NCBI GenBank assembly: GCA_963678235.1
Contig: OY782766.1
Span: 1,984,001 to 2,048,000 of the forward strand
DNA from: JABMQB01 sp963678235
GTDB taxonomy: Bacteria; Bacteroidota; Bacteroidia; Bacteroidales; Prolixibacteraceae
Direction: 5' to 3'
Length of the DNA: 64,000 bases
The notes beneath the pieces are model-generated. The model saw only the letters and a list, made by a program, of their open reading frames with translations, was not told where the DNA came from and made no database searches. The position numbers and the translations under genes are program-made. Positions 26,942-35,182 of this stretch are shown here, one piece after another. Position 1 is the first letter of the stretch. Every line of letters begins with the position of its first letter.

Positions 26942-27754
26942 ATGAATAAAACCAAGGATATCAATAACAACTGGAGAAAAGTTGCTGCGACAATCTACAA
27001 AAAACCCATCGATTCTAAAATATACGGAAGTGTTGATCTGGACATTACAGATTTGGAAACCTTTATTTCAAAAAAGAGAAAAGAGGGCATAAAAATAACT
27101 TCCACCTATATCATTACAATGGCTGTTGCGCGTGCATTATATCATGATGTGCCCGAACTCAACTCGTATGTAAAAAGGGGAAAAATTATTCAAAGGGATA
27201 CCATTTCTGCCATGGTCAGTGTTCTGTTGGAAGGAGCACAAATGGGATCGGTGAAAATTGACCACGCCCATCTTCTAAACCTGGAGGAATTCAGTGAAGC
27301 AATAAAAATAAAAATACAGGAATCGCGAAAAGGCGATGAAAATAAAACGATGCAATCCAAGAATCTACTTTCAGCCATTCCCTGGCCATTTCGCAATTGG
27401 GTATTTGCATTGTACAAAATGGTAACAATCGATTGGGGCATTTCACTTCCGTTCATGGGCTTAGATTCTGACAGCTTTGGATCCTTTGTTGTTTCGAATA
27501 TTGGTAGTGTTGGCTTGGACACAGGCTATCCTGCATTGTTACCTTCATCGAACGTAGCAATTGTTCTGGTTATGGGAGCTACACGCAAAAAACCTGTGGT
27601 CATTAACGACCAGGTACTTCCGCGAAAAATAATGAATTTATCAGCCGTGCTTGATCATCGTGTGGTTGATGCATCACATGGCGGCAAACTGTTTAGGGCT
27701 ATCAAATACTTCATAAAAAACCCTCAGGAATTAGAAACCAAACCAGCAATTTAA
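26942..27754 (+). CDS. Stand-alone 2-oxoacid dehydrogenase acyltransferase (E2 catalytic) domain
   Basis: A 270-residue protein with the chloramphenicol-acetyltransferase-like fold of E2 cores. The catalytic stretch LSAVLDHRVVDASHGG (about residue 238) carries the HxxxD pair, and the FGSFVVSNIGSVGLDTGYPAL segment is typical of E2. It lacks the N-terminal lipoyl and E1/E3-binding domains, so it is not part of a normal dehydrogenase complex. The acyl acceptor is unknown. It is divergent from the Zn dehydrogenase and upstream of the LacI-type gene. The 195-bp gap before it holds no clear promoter. Confidence 0.75.
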   Translation: MNKTKDINNNWRKVAATIYKKPIDSKIYGSVDLDITDLETFISKKRKEGIKITSTYIITMAVARALYHDVPELNSYVKRGKIIQRDTISAMVSVLLEGAQMGSVKIDHAHLLNLEEFSEAIKIKIQESRKGDENKTMQSKNLLSAIPWPFRNWVFALYKMVTIDWGISLPFMGLDSDSFGSFVVSNIGSVGLDTGYPALLPSSNVAIVLVMGATRKKPVVINDQVLPRKIMNLSAVLDHRVVDASHGGKLFRAIKYFIKNPQELETKPAI

Positions 27755-27815
27755 CGGAATTTAAAAGACTTCACCCACCTGAATTTCGTGAATTTATGTT
27801 ATAAAATATATTTTC

Positions 27816-27829
27816 CGTGTCCGTACACG
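27816..27829. promoter_or_regulatory. LacI-type operator upstream of the LacI-family gene
   Basis: CGTGTCCGTACACG, the exact reverse complement of the site at 24013-24026. It lies where the -33 element of the TAAATTTG promoter at 27848 would be, consistent with autoregulation. Confidence 0.75.
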
Positions 27830-27847
27830 ACAATTCGATATTTTAAC

Positions 27848-27855
27848 TAAATTTG
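27848..27855 (+). promoter_or_regulatory. Predicted -7 box of the LacI-family gene
   Basis: TAAATTTG is an exact TAnnTTTG match. Initiation near 27862 would leave a leader of under 50 bases before the DNA-binding domain. Confidence 0.55.
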
Positions 27856-27888
27856 TTGCCAGCTTGCAAAATTTGGAAGCATTTTTAA

Positions 27889-28965
27889 CTAAACTACAAC
27901 GATATCAACCAGAACGGACAAATACGAATCAAGGACATTGCCGAGCGCGCAAATGTTTCTATTGGCACTGTTGACAGGGTCCTTCATAAACGTGGCGAAG
28001 TATCAGAAGCAACGAAGAAAAAGATTTTAAAAATCATCGAGGAGCTCAACTACAAACCAAACATTTTGGCAAGTACCCTGGCCTCAAAAAAAAACCTGAC
28101 CTTTGCTACCCTTATTCCAAGGCCACCATCGGCTGATGGATATTGGAACAAACCATTTATTGGGATTTCCAGGGCCATTGATGAACTAAGTCAATATGGT
28201 GCTAAACTTGTTTCTTTCAACTTTGCTCAGGAAGATCCAAAAGAGTTTAATTCGGAAGCAAAAAAAATTATAGAATTAAAGCCTGAAGGTGTTGTGCTTG
28301 CCCCATTCTTCTATAAAGAATCAAAACTTATTGTGGATGAATTGAAAGAGAAAAAAATCCCGTTTGTGTTTATTGATTCGAATATCGAAGATGCAGGTCA
28401 GATCGGTTACATTGGGCAAAACTCATTTCAAAGCGGATACCTGGCTGGTAAACTTCTCGATTTTCTGGTGCCTGACAATACATCCATCCTTGTGGTTCAT
28501 TTAGCAAAAGAAATGGACAACCAAAATCATTTGGTATTGCGTGAAAAAGGTTTTTATGAATGGTTCCGTAAAAACTCAACATCAACGCATCAAGTCCACA
28601 CCTTCGAAACAAATAATATTTCAGGGGCAAAGAGCTCAGAAATGCTTGTTAAGGTGATTAAAGAAAAAAATATTGCGGGGATTTTTGTTACCAATTCGAA
28701 AGTATTCCTCGTTGGGAAATTACTTAAAAAATTAGGATTGACTGACATGAAACTTATCGGGCACGATTTAGTAAAAGAAAACGTTCAATATTTAAAAGAG
28801 GATATCGTTGATTTCCTGATTTGCCAAAGACCAGAAGAACAAGGCTATAATTCCATTAGCAAACTGTTCCGGCACATCGTTCAAAAAAACCCGGTTGAAA
28901 ATGAGAGGTATACCTCCATTGACATCATTACAAAAGAAAATGTAGATTATTATAAAGAATTTTAA
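27889..28965 (+). CDS. LacI-family transcriptional regulator without a canonical start codon
   Basis: The frame from 27889 encodes a complete LacI helix-turn-helix (IRIKDIAERANVSIGTVDRV, then KIIEELNYKPN) followed by a periplasmic-binding-type sensor domain of about 290 residues. The frame has a stop at 27886 and no ATG, GTG or TTG before the HTH; the first is a TTG at 28066, after the HTH. Coordinates therefore mark the open frame. Either a rare start (ATC 27904, ATA 27922) is used, or the start was lost by mutation or sequence error. It probably binds CGTGTnCGnACACG and controls the uronate genes. The SDR gene follows by 11 bp. Confidence 0.8.
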   Translation, partial: LNYNDINQNGQIRIKDIAERANVSIGTVDRVLHKRGEVSEATKKKILKIIEELNYKPNILASTLASKKNLTFATLIPRPPSADGYWNKPFIGISRAIDELSQYGAKLVSFNFAQEDPKEFNSEAKKIIELKPEGVVLAPFFYKESKLIVDELKEKKIPFVFIDSNIEDAGQIGYIGQNSFQSGYLAGKLLDFLVPDNTSILVVHLAKEMDNQNHLVLREKGFYEWFRKNSTSTHQVHTFETNNISGAKSSEMLVKVIKEKNIAGIFVTNSKVFLVGKLLKKLGLTDMKLIGHDLVKENVQYLKEDIVDFLICQRPEEQGYNSISKLFRHIVQKNPVENERYTSIDIITKENVDYYKEF

Positions 28966-28976
28966 ACAATAAAGCT

Positions 28977-29828
28977 ATGAATAAACTATCGTTTGATGAC
29001 CTAAATGGAAAAGTATGTGTAATTACCGGAGGCGCCGGTGTACTTGGTAGCTCTTTGGTAAAAGCCATGGCATCTGTAGGAATGAAAATTGCCATTGCCG
29101 ACATTAATAAAGAAGTTGCAGAATCAGTGGCTGCCGAAATTGCCAAAGAATATAATGCCGAAGTTATTGGTATTGAAGCAAACGTTTTAAGCCGTGAATC
29201 GCTCGAAAAAGCGAAAACCGAAATCAATAATAAACTTGGAAAGATTGATGTTTTGGTGAACGGTGCCGGAGGTAACAGCCCACAGGCAACTACCAAAGTT
29301 GAACAAATGAACGAAGACAACATCGACAAACTTGAAGATACCTTCTATGGATTGGAAGAAGAAGGGTTCGACAAAGTTTTTGCACTGAATTTTAAAGGAA
29401 CATTGCTTCCTTCTATTATCTTAACCAGGGATATGCTTGAAAACAGAAAGGGAGTTGTTTTAAACATATCTTCCATGAATTCATACAAACCTCTTACTAA
29501 AATTCCGGCCTATTCAGCTGCAAAAGCATCGGTAAATAACTTTACCGAATGGTTATCTGTGCATTTGGCAAAAGTTGGGATCAGGGTAAATGCTATAGCT
29601 CCGGGATTCTTTATTACCCATCAAAACCGTTTCTTGGTGATGGATGAAAAAACCGGTAATTTCTCGCCTCGTGGACAAAAAATTGTGGATAATACCCCTA
29701 TGGGCAAGTTTGGTGATCCTGACGATCTTCAAGGTGCAACTTTGTTCTTACTTTCCGATGTATCTTCGTTTATAACTGGTATCGTAATTCCTGTTGATGG
29801 TGGATACAGCGCCTTTGGTGGGGTATAA
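28977..29828 (+). CDS. SDR oxidoreductase, D-mannonate oxidoreductase type
   Basis: A short-chain dehydrogenase of 283 residues: nucleotide motif TGGAGVLGSSL, NGAGG in place of NNAG, catalytic Ser (ISSMNSYKP) and YSAAK, and a C-terminal PVDGGYSAFGGV. This branch is generally annotated as D-fructuronate reductase (mannonate oxidoreductase), replacing the unrelated UxuB. It follows the LacI-type gene by 11 bp and continues the route from uxaC/uxaE to mannonate. The substrate is inferred from family and context. Confidence 0.8.
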   Translation: MNKLSFDDLNGKVCVITGGAGVLGSSLVKAMASVGMKIAIADINKEVAESVAAEIAKEYNAEVIGIEANVLSRESLEKAKTEINNKLGKIDVLVNGAGGNSPQATTKVEQMNEDNIDKLEDTFYGLEEEGFDKVFALNFKGTLLPSIILTRDMLENRKGVVLNISSMNSYKPLTKIPAYSAAKASVNNFTEWLSVHLAKVGIRVNAIAPGFFITHQNRFLVMDEKTGNFSPRGQKIVDNTPMGKFGDPDDLQGATLFLLSDVSSFITGIVIPVDGGYSAFGGV

Positions 29829-29849
29829 AGCAAACAAATTCAAATAAAT

Positions 29850-29876
29850 AGCCGGAATGTATGTTCTGGCTTTATT
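29850..29876 (+). terminator. Weak terminator after the SDR gene
   Basis: AGCCGGAA pairs with TTCTGGCT (8 bp, one G-U) over a 6-nt loop, with a short T-rich tail. Confidence 0.5.
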
Positions 29877-29888
29877 TCAATTCAATGT

Positions 29889-29902
29889 CGTGTGCGCACC
29901 CG
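29889..29902. promoter_or_regulatory. Probable third LacI-type operator, upstream of the PfkB kinase
   Basis: CGTGTGCGCACCCG matches CGTGTnCGnACACG at all fixed positions but one. It lies 15 bp upstream of a -7-like TAACATTG (29917-29924), so it would cover the -33 region of the kinase promoter. Confidence 0.5.
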
Positions 29903-29989
29903 AAGCCTTCACCCATTAACATTGCAATTGAAATATCGTACAGTAAATAGAAAAACATTAAATCAATAAATCTAATAAAACAACAAAAT

Positions 29990-31072
29990 ATGAGTTTAGA
30001 ATTAAAAAAAGGATGCAAATATTCCTTAATAACCCCAACCAGTATGGGGGTAAGGATCACCCCTATTAACGGACAACCAGTGCACAGCAGTGATATGTAC
30101 AAAATGCACGCATCAAGTGCCGAAACCAATGTTGGAAGTATAGCTTCGTACCTTGGCTTACCTGTAAAAGTGCTTACTACATTTGTAAAAGGAAGTCCAA
30201 TTGCACAATTCATTAAAAGTAATTTAAGAAGCAGGTTCATGGATTTTGAAGGGCCTGAGGTTGAGCAGGGAAATCCATGGGGATATCGTCACCAATTTAA
30301 TATTGCCGATAGCGGATCGGGGGCACGTGGACCAAGGGTTCAAAACGACCGCGCGGGTGAAGTAGGCCGTACCTTGAACGTAAAAGATTTTGACCTTGAT
30401 AAAATTTTCGGGGAAGAAGGTGTACAAATCATGCACCTTTCAGGCTTAATAGGAGCGCTGTCTCCCGAAACAAGCGAATTCTGTTTACAACTTGCGAGGG
30501 CAGCTCGCAAATACGGCACAAAGGTTTCATTCGATCTTAACTACAGGGCTTCGTTTTGGGTTGGCCGTGAAAAAGAATTACGCGAAATTTTCACAGAAAT
30601 CGCTTCTGTTTCCGACATTTTGATCGGAAATGAAGAAGATTTCCAATTATGTTTAGGCATTGAAGGACCTGAAGCTGGTGGTGAAGGTATTGAAGCCGAA
30701 ATTGAAGGCTTTAAAGGAATGATTGGAAGGGTAAAAGAAGCTTTCCCAAATGCATCAGTTTTTGCTACAACCTTGCGCGAGGTAATCAGTGTAAACGAAC
30801 ACCTTTGGGGTGCAATTATGCTTGAAGGCAACGACAATTGGCAAGTGATAAAACCACGTTCAATAACTGTTCTCGACCGAATTGGTGGTGGCGATGGTTT
30901 TGTTGGTGGGTTGCTTTATGGTATCCTGAAAGAATGGGAACCTGAAAAATGGCCTCAGTTTGGATGGGCTACAGGTGCTTTGGCAACTACCTTTTTAACC
31001 GACTATGCACAGCCAGCCGATGAAGATATGGTTTGGAGCATTTGGAAAGGTAATGCACGGGTAAAACGATAA
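29990..31072 (+). CDS. PfkB-family sugar or sugar-acid kinase
   Basis: A 360-residue ribokinase-fold enzyme. The substrate half carries SSAETNVGSIASYLGLPVK, and the catalytic anion-hole motif is LDRIGGGDGFVGG (about residue 297). It is a distant relative of KdgK but distinct from the kdgK in this island, so a second substrate is likely. Its neighbours (SDR to mannonate, LarA homologue, gnd) suggest an aldonate such as gluconate, or KDG as a second KdgK. The reaction is inference. It is likely led by its own promoter under the site at 29889. Confidence 0.75.
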   Translation: MSLELKKGCKYSLITPTSMGVRITPINGQPVHSSDMYKMHASSAETNVGSIASYLGLPVKVLTTFVKGSPIAQFIKSNLRSRFMDFEGPEVEQGNPWGYRHQFNIADSGSGARGPRVQNDRAGEVGRTLNVKDFDLDKIFGEEGVQIMHLSGLIGALSPETSEFCLQLARAARKYGTKVSFDLNYRASFWVGREKELREIFTEIASVSDILIGNEEDFQLCLGIEGPEAGGEGIEAEIEGFKGMIGRVKEAFPNASVFATTLREVISVNEHLWGAIMLEGNDNWQVIKPRSITVLDRIGGGDGFVGGLLYGILKEWEPEKWPQFGWATGALATTFLTDYAQPADEDMVWSIWKGNARVKR

Positions 31073-31081
31073 AACATCGCA

Positions 31082-31113
31082 GGTCTTTGGTCGTTGGCAA
31101 ATGATCAAAGACC
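31082..31113 (+). other. Intercistronic hairpin between kinase and larA-like genes
   Basis: GGTCTTTG pairs with CAAAGACC and the stem extends to about 11 bp with a G-U pair; the loop is about 10 nt. There is no T run, so it is more likely an mRNA processing or stability element than a terminator. Confidence 0.4.
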
Positions 31114-31162
31114 ATTGCGTTTTCATAAAAGTTGACGACAGGAACACTTAACACTGAAAATT

Positions 31163-32452
31163 ATGATGTATTTTGAATCGGATGGATTGCCATCTACAAA
31201 ACTTAGTGCGGAAGATTTAAAAGAAGGTTTGTTTCAGGCACTGAACAAATTAGGGGAAAAGAAAAAAGTTTTGGCCATTCCTCCTGATTATACCAGGTTG
31301 CCTTCAAGGGCTGGTGAATTGACCGAATTTGCATGGGAATATTATGGCGATAAGTTGACCGATATCTTACCGGCATTGGGAACCCATTCACCTATGACCG
31401 ACCATCAAATAGAACACATGTTTGGCAAAACGCCCAGAAACCTCTTTCGTGACCACGACTGGAGAAACGATGTGGTAACTGTTGGTGAAGTTCCTGCCGA
31501 ATTTGTAAAAGACGTATCGGAAGGCGCGTGTGATTTCACTTGGCCTGCACAGGTAAATAAATTGTTGCTCGAAGGCAATTTCGATTTGATTTTGTCCATT
31601 GGGCAGGTTGTTCCGCATGAAGTTGTTGGAATGGCTAACTACAATAAAAATATTTTTGTTGGTACCGGAGGTTCCGAAGGAATTAACAAAAGCCATTTTG
31701 TAGGTGCAGCATTTGGCATGGAAAAAATGATGGGAAGGTCAGAAACCCCTGTTCGAAAAATATTTAATTATGCCTCGGATAATTTTACCTCTGAACTACC
31801 TATTCTATATGTGCAAACAGTGGTGAGCGTTGATGAGGACGGGAAACTGGTTACCAACGGGCTATTTATTGGCGACGATACCGAAGTATTTTTGAAAGCT
31901 GCAAAACTTTCGCTTCAGGTGAATTTCCAAATGTTGGATGCCCCGATTAAAAAAGCAGTTGTTTACCTCGACCCAACCGAGTTTAAAAGCACTTGGCTCG
32001 GAAACAAAAGTGTGTACCGGACCAGGATGGCACTTGCAGATGATGCAGAATTAATTGTTTTGGCACCAGCGCTTGTTGAGTTTGGCGAAGACAAACAAAT
32101 TGACAAACTGATCCGGAAATATGGTTATTTCGGAACGCCAAATACTTTAAAAGCAGTTCAGGAAAACGAAGATCTCCGAAGCAACCTTGGTGCTGCAGCC
32201 CACCTGATCCATGGATCGTCTGAAGGAAGGTTCAGTATTACCTATTGCCCGGGGAAAGGCGTAGAAAACCTTACCCAACAAGAAATTGAAAGCGTTGGGT
32301 TTAAGTATGCTGATATTGACGAAGTAACAGCAAAATACAATCCCGAAAAACTAAGGGACGGTTACAATACCATGCCTGATGGGGAAGAAATTTTCTATAT
32401 TTCAAATCCGGCACTCGGTTTATGGGCATTTAAAGACAGATTTGATTATTAA
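31163..32452 (+). CDS. LarA-family nickel-pincer-dependent racemase/epimerase homologue
   Basis: LarA enzymes invert the C2 hydroxyl of 2-hydroxy acids using a nickel pincer nucleotide. The 429-residue protein has GTHSPMT with His75, the catalytic His152 (VVPHEVVG), Lys162 (NYNKNIF), which would hold the cofactor, and His178 (NKSHFVG). The spacings 152-162-178 equal those of Lactiplantibacillus LarA residues 174-184-200. Characterised homologues include lactate, malate and D-gluconate 2-epimerases. Within a uronate island a mannonate/gluconate epimerase is the attractive role (inference). The cofactor genes larB, larC and larE are not in the window. Confidence 0.8.
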   Translation: MMYFESDGLPSTKLSAEDLKEGLFQALNKLGEKKKVLAIPPDYTRLPSRAGELTEFAWEYYGDKLTDILPALGTHSPMTDHQIEHMFGKTPRNLFRDHDWRNDVVTVGEVPAEFVKDVSEGACDFTWPAQVNKLLLEGNFDLILSIGQVVPHEVVGMANYNKNIFVGTGGSEGINKSHFVGAAFGMEKMMGRSETPVRKIFNYASDNFTSELPILYVQTVVSVDEDGKLVTNGLFIGDDTEVFLKAAKLSLQVNFQMLDAPIKKAVVYLDPTEFKSTWLGNKSVYRTRMALADDAELIVLAPALVEFGEDKQIDKLIRKYGYFGTPNTLKAVQENEDLRSNLGAAAHLIHGSSEGRFSITYCPGKGVENLTQQEIESVGFKYADIDEVTAKYNPEKLRDGYNTMPDGEEIFYISNPALGLWAFKDRFDY

Positions 32453-32463
32453 TAGGTTGTTTG

Positions 32464-32487
32464 ACTTGATACTTGATACTTGATACT
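32464..32487. repeat. Short tandem repeat (7-bp unit) before the Gfo/Idh gene
   Basis: ACTTGAT is repeated three times followed by ACT. It occupies the short gap between the larA-like stop and the ATG at 32497. Confidence 0.7.
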
Positions 32488-32496
32488 AATTTCTGA

Positions 32497-33492
32497 ATGA
32501 TAAAAAAGGATACTATAAACTGGGGAATAATTGGCGTTGGTGATGTAACCGAGGTTAAAAGCGGACCGGCATTTTATAAAGCTGCAAACTCAAAACTTTA
32601 TGCAGTTATGAGAAGAAATGCTGAAAAAGCTGCGGACTTTGCCAGGCGTCATAATGTTCCTAAATGGTATTCAAATGGTTCAGACTTGATTAATGATCCA
32701 TTGGTCGATGCGGTTTATGTTGCAACACCACCCGATTCGCATGCTTCTTATGCAATTGAGGCAATGCGGGCAGGCAAACCTATTTACGTTGAAAAACCAA
32801 TGGCCCGGAATTATGAAGAATGCAAGGAAATGATCCGTGTATCCGAAGAAACAGGAATGCCCCTGTTTGTTGCCTATTACAGAAGAACACTTCCGGCATT
32901 TTTAAAGGTGAAGGAATTGATTGAAGCAGGTGAAATTGGTCAGGTTTTATCGGTTGAAATTGTTCTTCATAAAAAGGCACAGGAAAGAAATCAATTGCCC
33001 GAAGAAATGCATTGGCATATAAACCCGGAAGTTGGTGGGGCCGGACATTTTTTTGATCTCGCATCACACCAGTTCGATTTTCTTGATTTTGTCTTGGGCG
33101 AAATCGAACTGGTGCATGGTGAGGCGAGTAACAGGGCTGGATTATATCCTGCCGAAGATACAGTTACAGCAGCATTTCAATTCAAATCGGGTGTAATTGG
33201 TTCAGGCAATTGGTGTTTTGTGGTCGATGAATCCCAGGAAAAAGATCGAATTAGTTTTTTAGGTGAACATGGTACAATTTCCATCCCATGTTTTTCATTA
33301 GGACCAGTAGAGGTTAATTCGAACAAAGGGAATAAGTCTTTAGAGTTTCAAAATCCACAACATATATCGCAAAACCTGGTGCAACAGGTTAACGATGACT
33401 TACTTTGTATAAACAAATGTGTAAGCACCATGTATTCGGCAGCGCGAACAAGTAAAGTTTTGGATGAAATAGTAAAAGGATATTATAAATGA
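32497..33492 (+). CDS. Gfo/Idh/MocA-family oxidoreductase
   Basis: A 331-residue NAD(P)-dependent sugar or inositol dehydrogenase-like protein. The N-terminal Rossmann motif is WGIIGVGDVTEVKSGPA, and the family signature EKPMARNYEECKEM is at about residue 98. The C-terminal alpha/beta domain has HFFDLASHQFDFLDF. Substrates of this family vary widely. It follows the larA-like gene within the uronate island, so a sugar-acid-related substrate is likely but not shown. Confidence 0.85.
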   Translation: MIKKDTINWGIIGVGDVTEVKSGPAFYKAANSKLYAVMRRNAEKAADFARRHNVPKWYSNGSDLINDPLVDAVYVATPPDSHASYAIEAMRAGKPIYVEKPMARNYEECKEMIRVSEETGMPLFVAYYRRTLPAFLKVKELIEAGEIGQVLSVEIVLHKKAQERNQLPEEMHWHINPEVGGAGHFFDLASHQFDFLDFVLGEIELVHGEASNRAGLYPAEDTVTAAFQFKSGVIGSGNWCFVVDESQEKDRISFLGEHGTISIPCFSLGPVEVNSNKGNKSLEFQNPQHISQNLVQQVNDDLLCINKCVSTMYSAARTSKVLDEIVKGYYK

Positions 33493-33625
33493 GATTAATG
33501 GTGATAGACTGAGATTATGCAATAACCGGGTTTAGCAATATCTATCAATCACAATAAGTAACCGTAAATAACATTATATATCAATAAATAAAGAATTTAT
33601 ACGCAAAAGAAATTATAACATTTCT

Positions 33626-34753
33626 ATGAAAGTTATTATCGATAATAAAATACCATATATAAAAGGTGCATTAGAGCCCTTTGCTGATGTTGTGTATTTG
33701 CCCGGCGCACAAACAACTCCGGAAATTGTGAAGGATGCAGATTCTATTATCACCAGGACCCGTACAATTTGTGACGAAGGATTGCTGAAAGGTTCGAAGG
33801 TGAAGTTTATTGCAACTGCGACAATTGGCTTCGACCATATTGATACGAACTATTGCGATGCTACCGGAATAAAATGGACAAATGCTCCCGGTTGCAACGC
33901 AAAGAGTGTGGAGCAATATCTGGCTTCCGCTCTGTTTTCTATTTCAATGCGAAAAAGGTTTCGCCTGTATGAAAAAACAATTGGAATTGTTGGAGTTGGC
34001 AATGTTGGTTCAAAAGTTGCCAAGTTTTGCGAAACCATTGGAATGAAAGTCCTTTTAAATGATCCACCTCGAGAAAGAAAGGAAGGACCGGAAGGATTTG
34101 TTTCGCTTGAGGCCATCCAAAATGAAGCCGACATTATTACATTTCATGTTCCGTTGAATATGAAAGGAGACGATGCAACCTATCACATGGTAAACGAGGA
34201 TTTTTTACTCGGATTAAAAAGGAAACCAATATTAATAAACACTTGCCGCGGCGAAGTATTTAACTCTACCGAAATATACGACGCTAGTGAAGCCGGAATG
34301 ATATCAGGCCTTATCATCGATTGCTGGGAAAATGAACCAGAAATCGATCTTGATCTTCTTAACCTTGTTGATTATGGTACGCCCCACATTGCAGGTTATT
34401 CAAAAGATGGGAAAGCCAACGGTACAAAAATGAGCATACAGGCAATTAGCAGGTTTTTTAATTTAGGAATAGACAACTGGGAACCTCAAAATGTTGAGTT
34501 GCCCGAAAAAACAAGCTTGACTATAGATGGTAATCAAAGACGTGAAGAAGCCATAATTGCGGAAGCTGTTTTATCAACCTATGATCTGGAGAATGACGAT
34601 GATAATTTAAGGGAAAGCCCACATATGTTTGAGAAACTAAGGGGTGATTATCCTGTTCGTCGGGAATTTGATTCCTATACCATTGAAGCTAAGAATATTG
34701 AAAAAGAAACCATTGAGAAATTAAAGTTGATCGGGTTTAAAATAAAAAATTAG
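33626..34753 (+). CDS. pdxB: 4-phosphoerythronate dehydrogenase
   Basis: PdxB oxidises 4-phospho-D-erythronate to 2-oxo-3-hydroxy-4-phosphobutanoate in pyridoxal-5'-phosphate synthesis. The 375 residues show the D-hydroxyacid dehydrogenase fold with NAD motif GIVGVGNVGSKV, the catalytic CRGEVF and DCWENEPEID segments, PHIAGYSKDGK, and the extra C-terminal dimerisation domain that separates PdxB from shorter family members. It is 133 bp after the Gfo/Idh gene. The biosynthetic role is unrelated to the island, though sugar-phosphate supply links them loosely. Confidence 0.88.
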   Translation: MKVIIDNKIPYIKGALEPFADVVYLPGAQTTPEIVKDADSIITRTRTICDEGLLKGSKVKFIATATIGFDHIDTNYCDATGIKWTNAPGCNAKSVEQYLASALFSISMRKRFRLYEKTIGIVGVGNVGSKVAKFCETIGMKVLLNDPPRERKEGPEGFVSLEAIQNEADIITFHVPLNMKGDDATYHMVNEDFLLGLKRKPILINTCRGEVFNSTEIYDASEAGMISGLIIDCWENEPEIDLDLLNLVDYGTPHIAGYSKDGKANGTKMSIQAISRFFNLGIDNWEPQNVELPEKTSLTIDGNQRREEAIIAEAVLSTYDLENDDDNLRESPHMFEKLRGDYPVRREFDSYTIEAKNIEKETIEKLKLIGFKIKN

Positions 34754-34758
34754 AAGTC

Positions 34759-34778
34759 TTTCCCACGAAAGTGGGAAA
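34759..34778. repeat. Hairpin with GAAA tetraloop upstream of the GIY-YIG gene
   Basis: TTTCCCAC and GTGGGAAA form a perfect 8-bp stem closed by GAAA. It may terminate pdxB or be a REP-like element. Confidence 0.5.
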
Positions 34779-34796
34779 CCCAACATACCAAACACA

Positions 34797-35144
34797 ATGA
34801 GAGAATTTAACTTTTATGTATACATAATATCAAACCAAAGAAATACAGTTCTATACATAGGGGTTACAAATAACTTAAAAAGAAGAATAGGGGAACATAA
34901 AAACAAGGTAAACAAAAGTTTTTCATCCAGATATAACATAAATAAACTTGTTTACTTTGAACATTTTAAAAGTATAACAGCAGCAATAATAAGGGAAAAA
35001 AGACTGAAGAAATGGAAAAGAGAGTGGAAAAATGAATTAATAAATAATCAAAATCCTTATTGGTTGGAATTATACGAGGTAATTGATAAGATTCCTGCTT
35101 CGGCAGGAATGACTGAAGCAATAAACGAAATATCAAATCATTAA
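34797..35144 (+). CDS. GIY-YIG nuclease family protein
   Basis: A 115-residue single-domain protein of the UPF0213/YhbQ-like type. The signature FYVYIISNQRNTVLYIGVTNN gives the two Tyr-rich strands, and NLKRRIGEHK holds the catalytic Arg. The C-terminal tail IPASAGMT is encoded by a palindrome (35091-35110). Such small genes are often found as inserted units between housekeeping genes, here splitting pdxB from gnd. Role uncertain; structure-specific DNA cleavage is the family property. Confidence 0.85.
   Translation: MREFNFYVYIISNQRNTVLYIGVTNNLKRRIGEHKNKVNKSFSSRYNINKLVYFEHFKSITAAIIREKRLKKWKREWKNELINNQNPYWLELYEVIDKIPASAGMTEAINEISNH
35091..35110. repeat. UUCG-type hairpin inside the GIY-YIG 3' end
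   Basis: ATTCCTGC and GCAGGAAT form an 8-bp stem around TTCG. It encodes part of the protein tail and resembles widespread REP-like palindromes seen with these genes. Confidence 0.55.
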
Positions 35145-35182
35145 ATCACTATAAATTAATCAAATAAAATAAATTAAAAATC

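Noticed and set aside
29990..31072. Calling the second PfkB kinase a firm KdgK or gluconokinase
   Set aside because: PfkB sequence alone does not fix the substrate, and kdgK is already present; kept as a kinase of unknown substrate.
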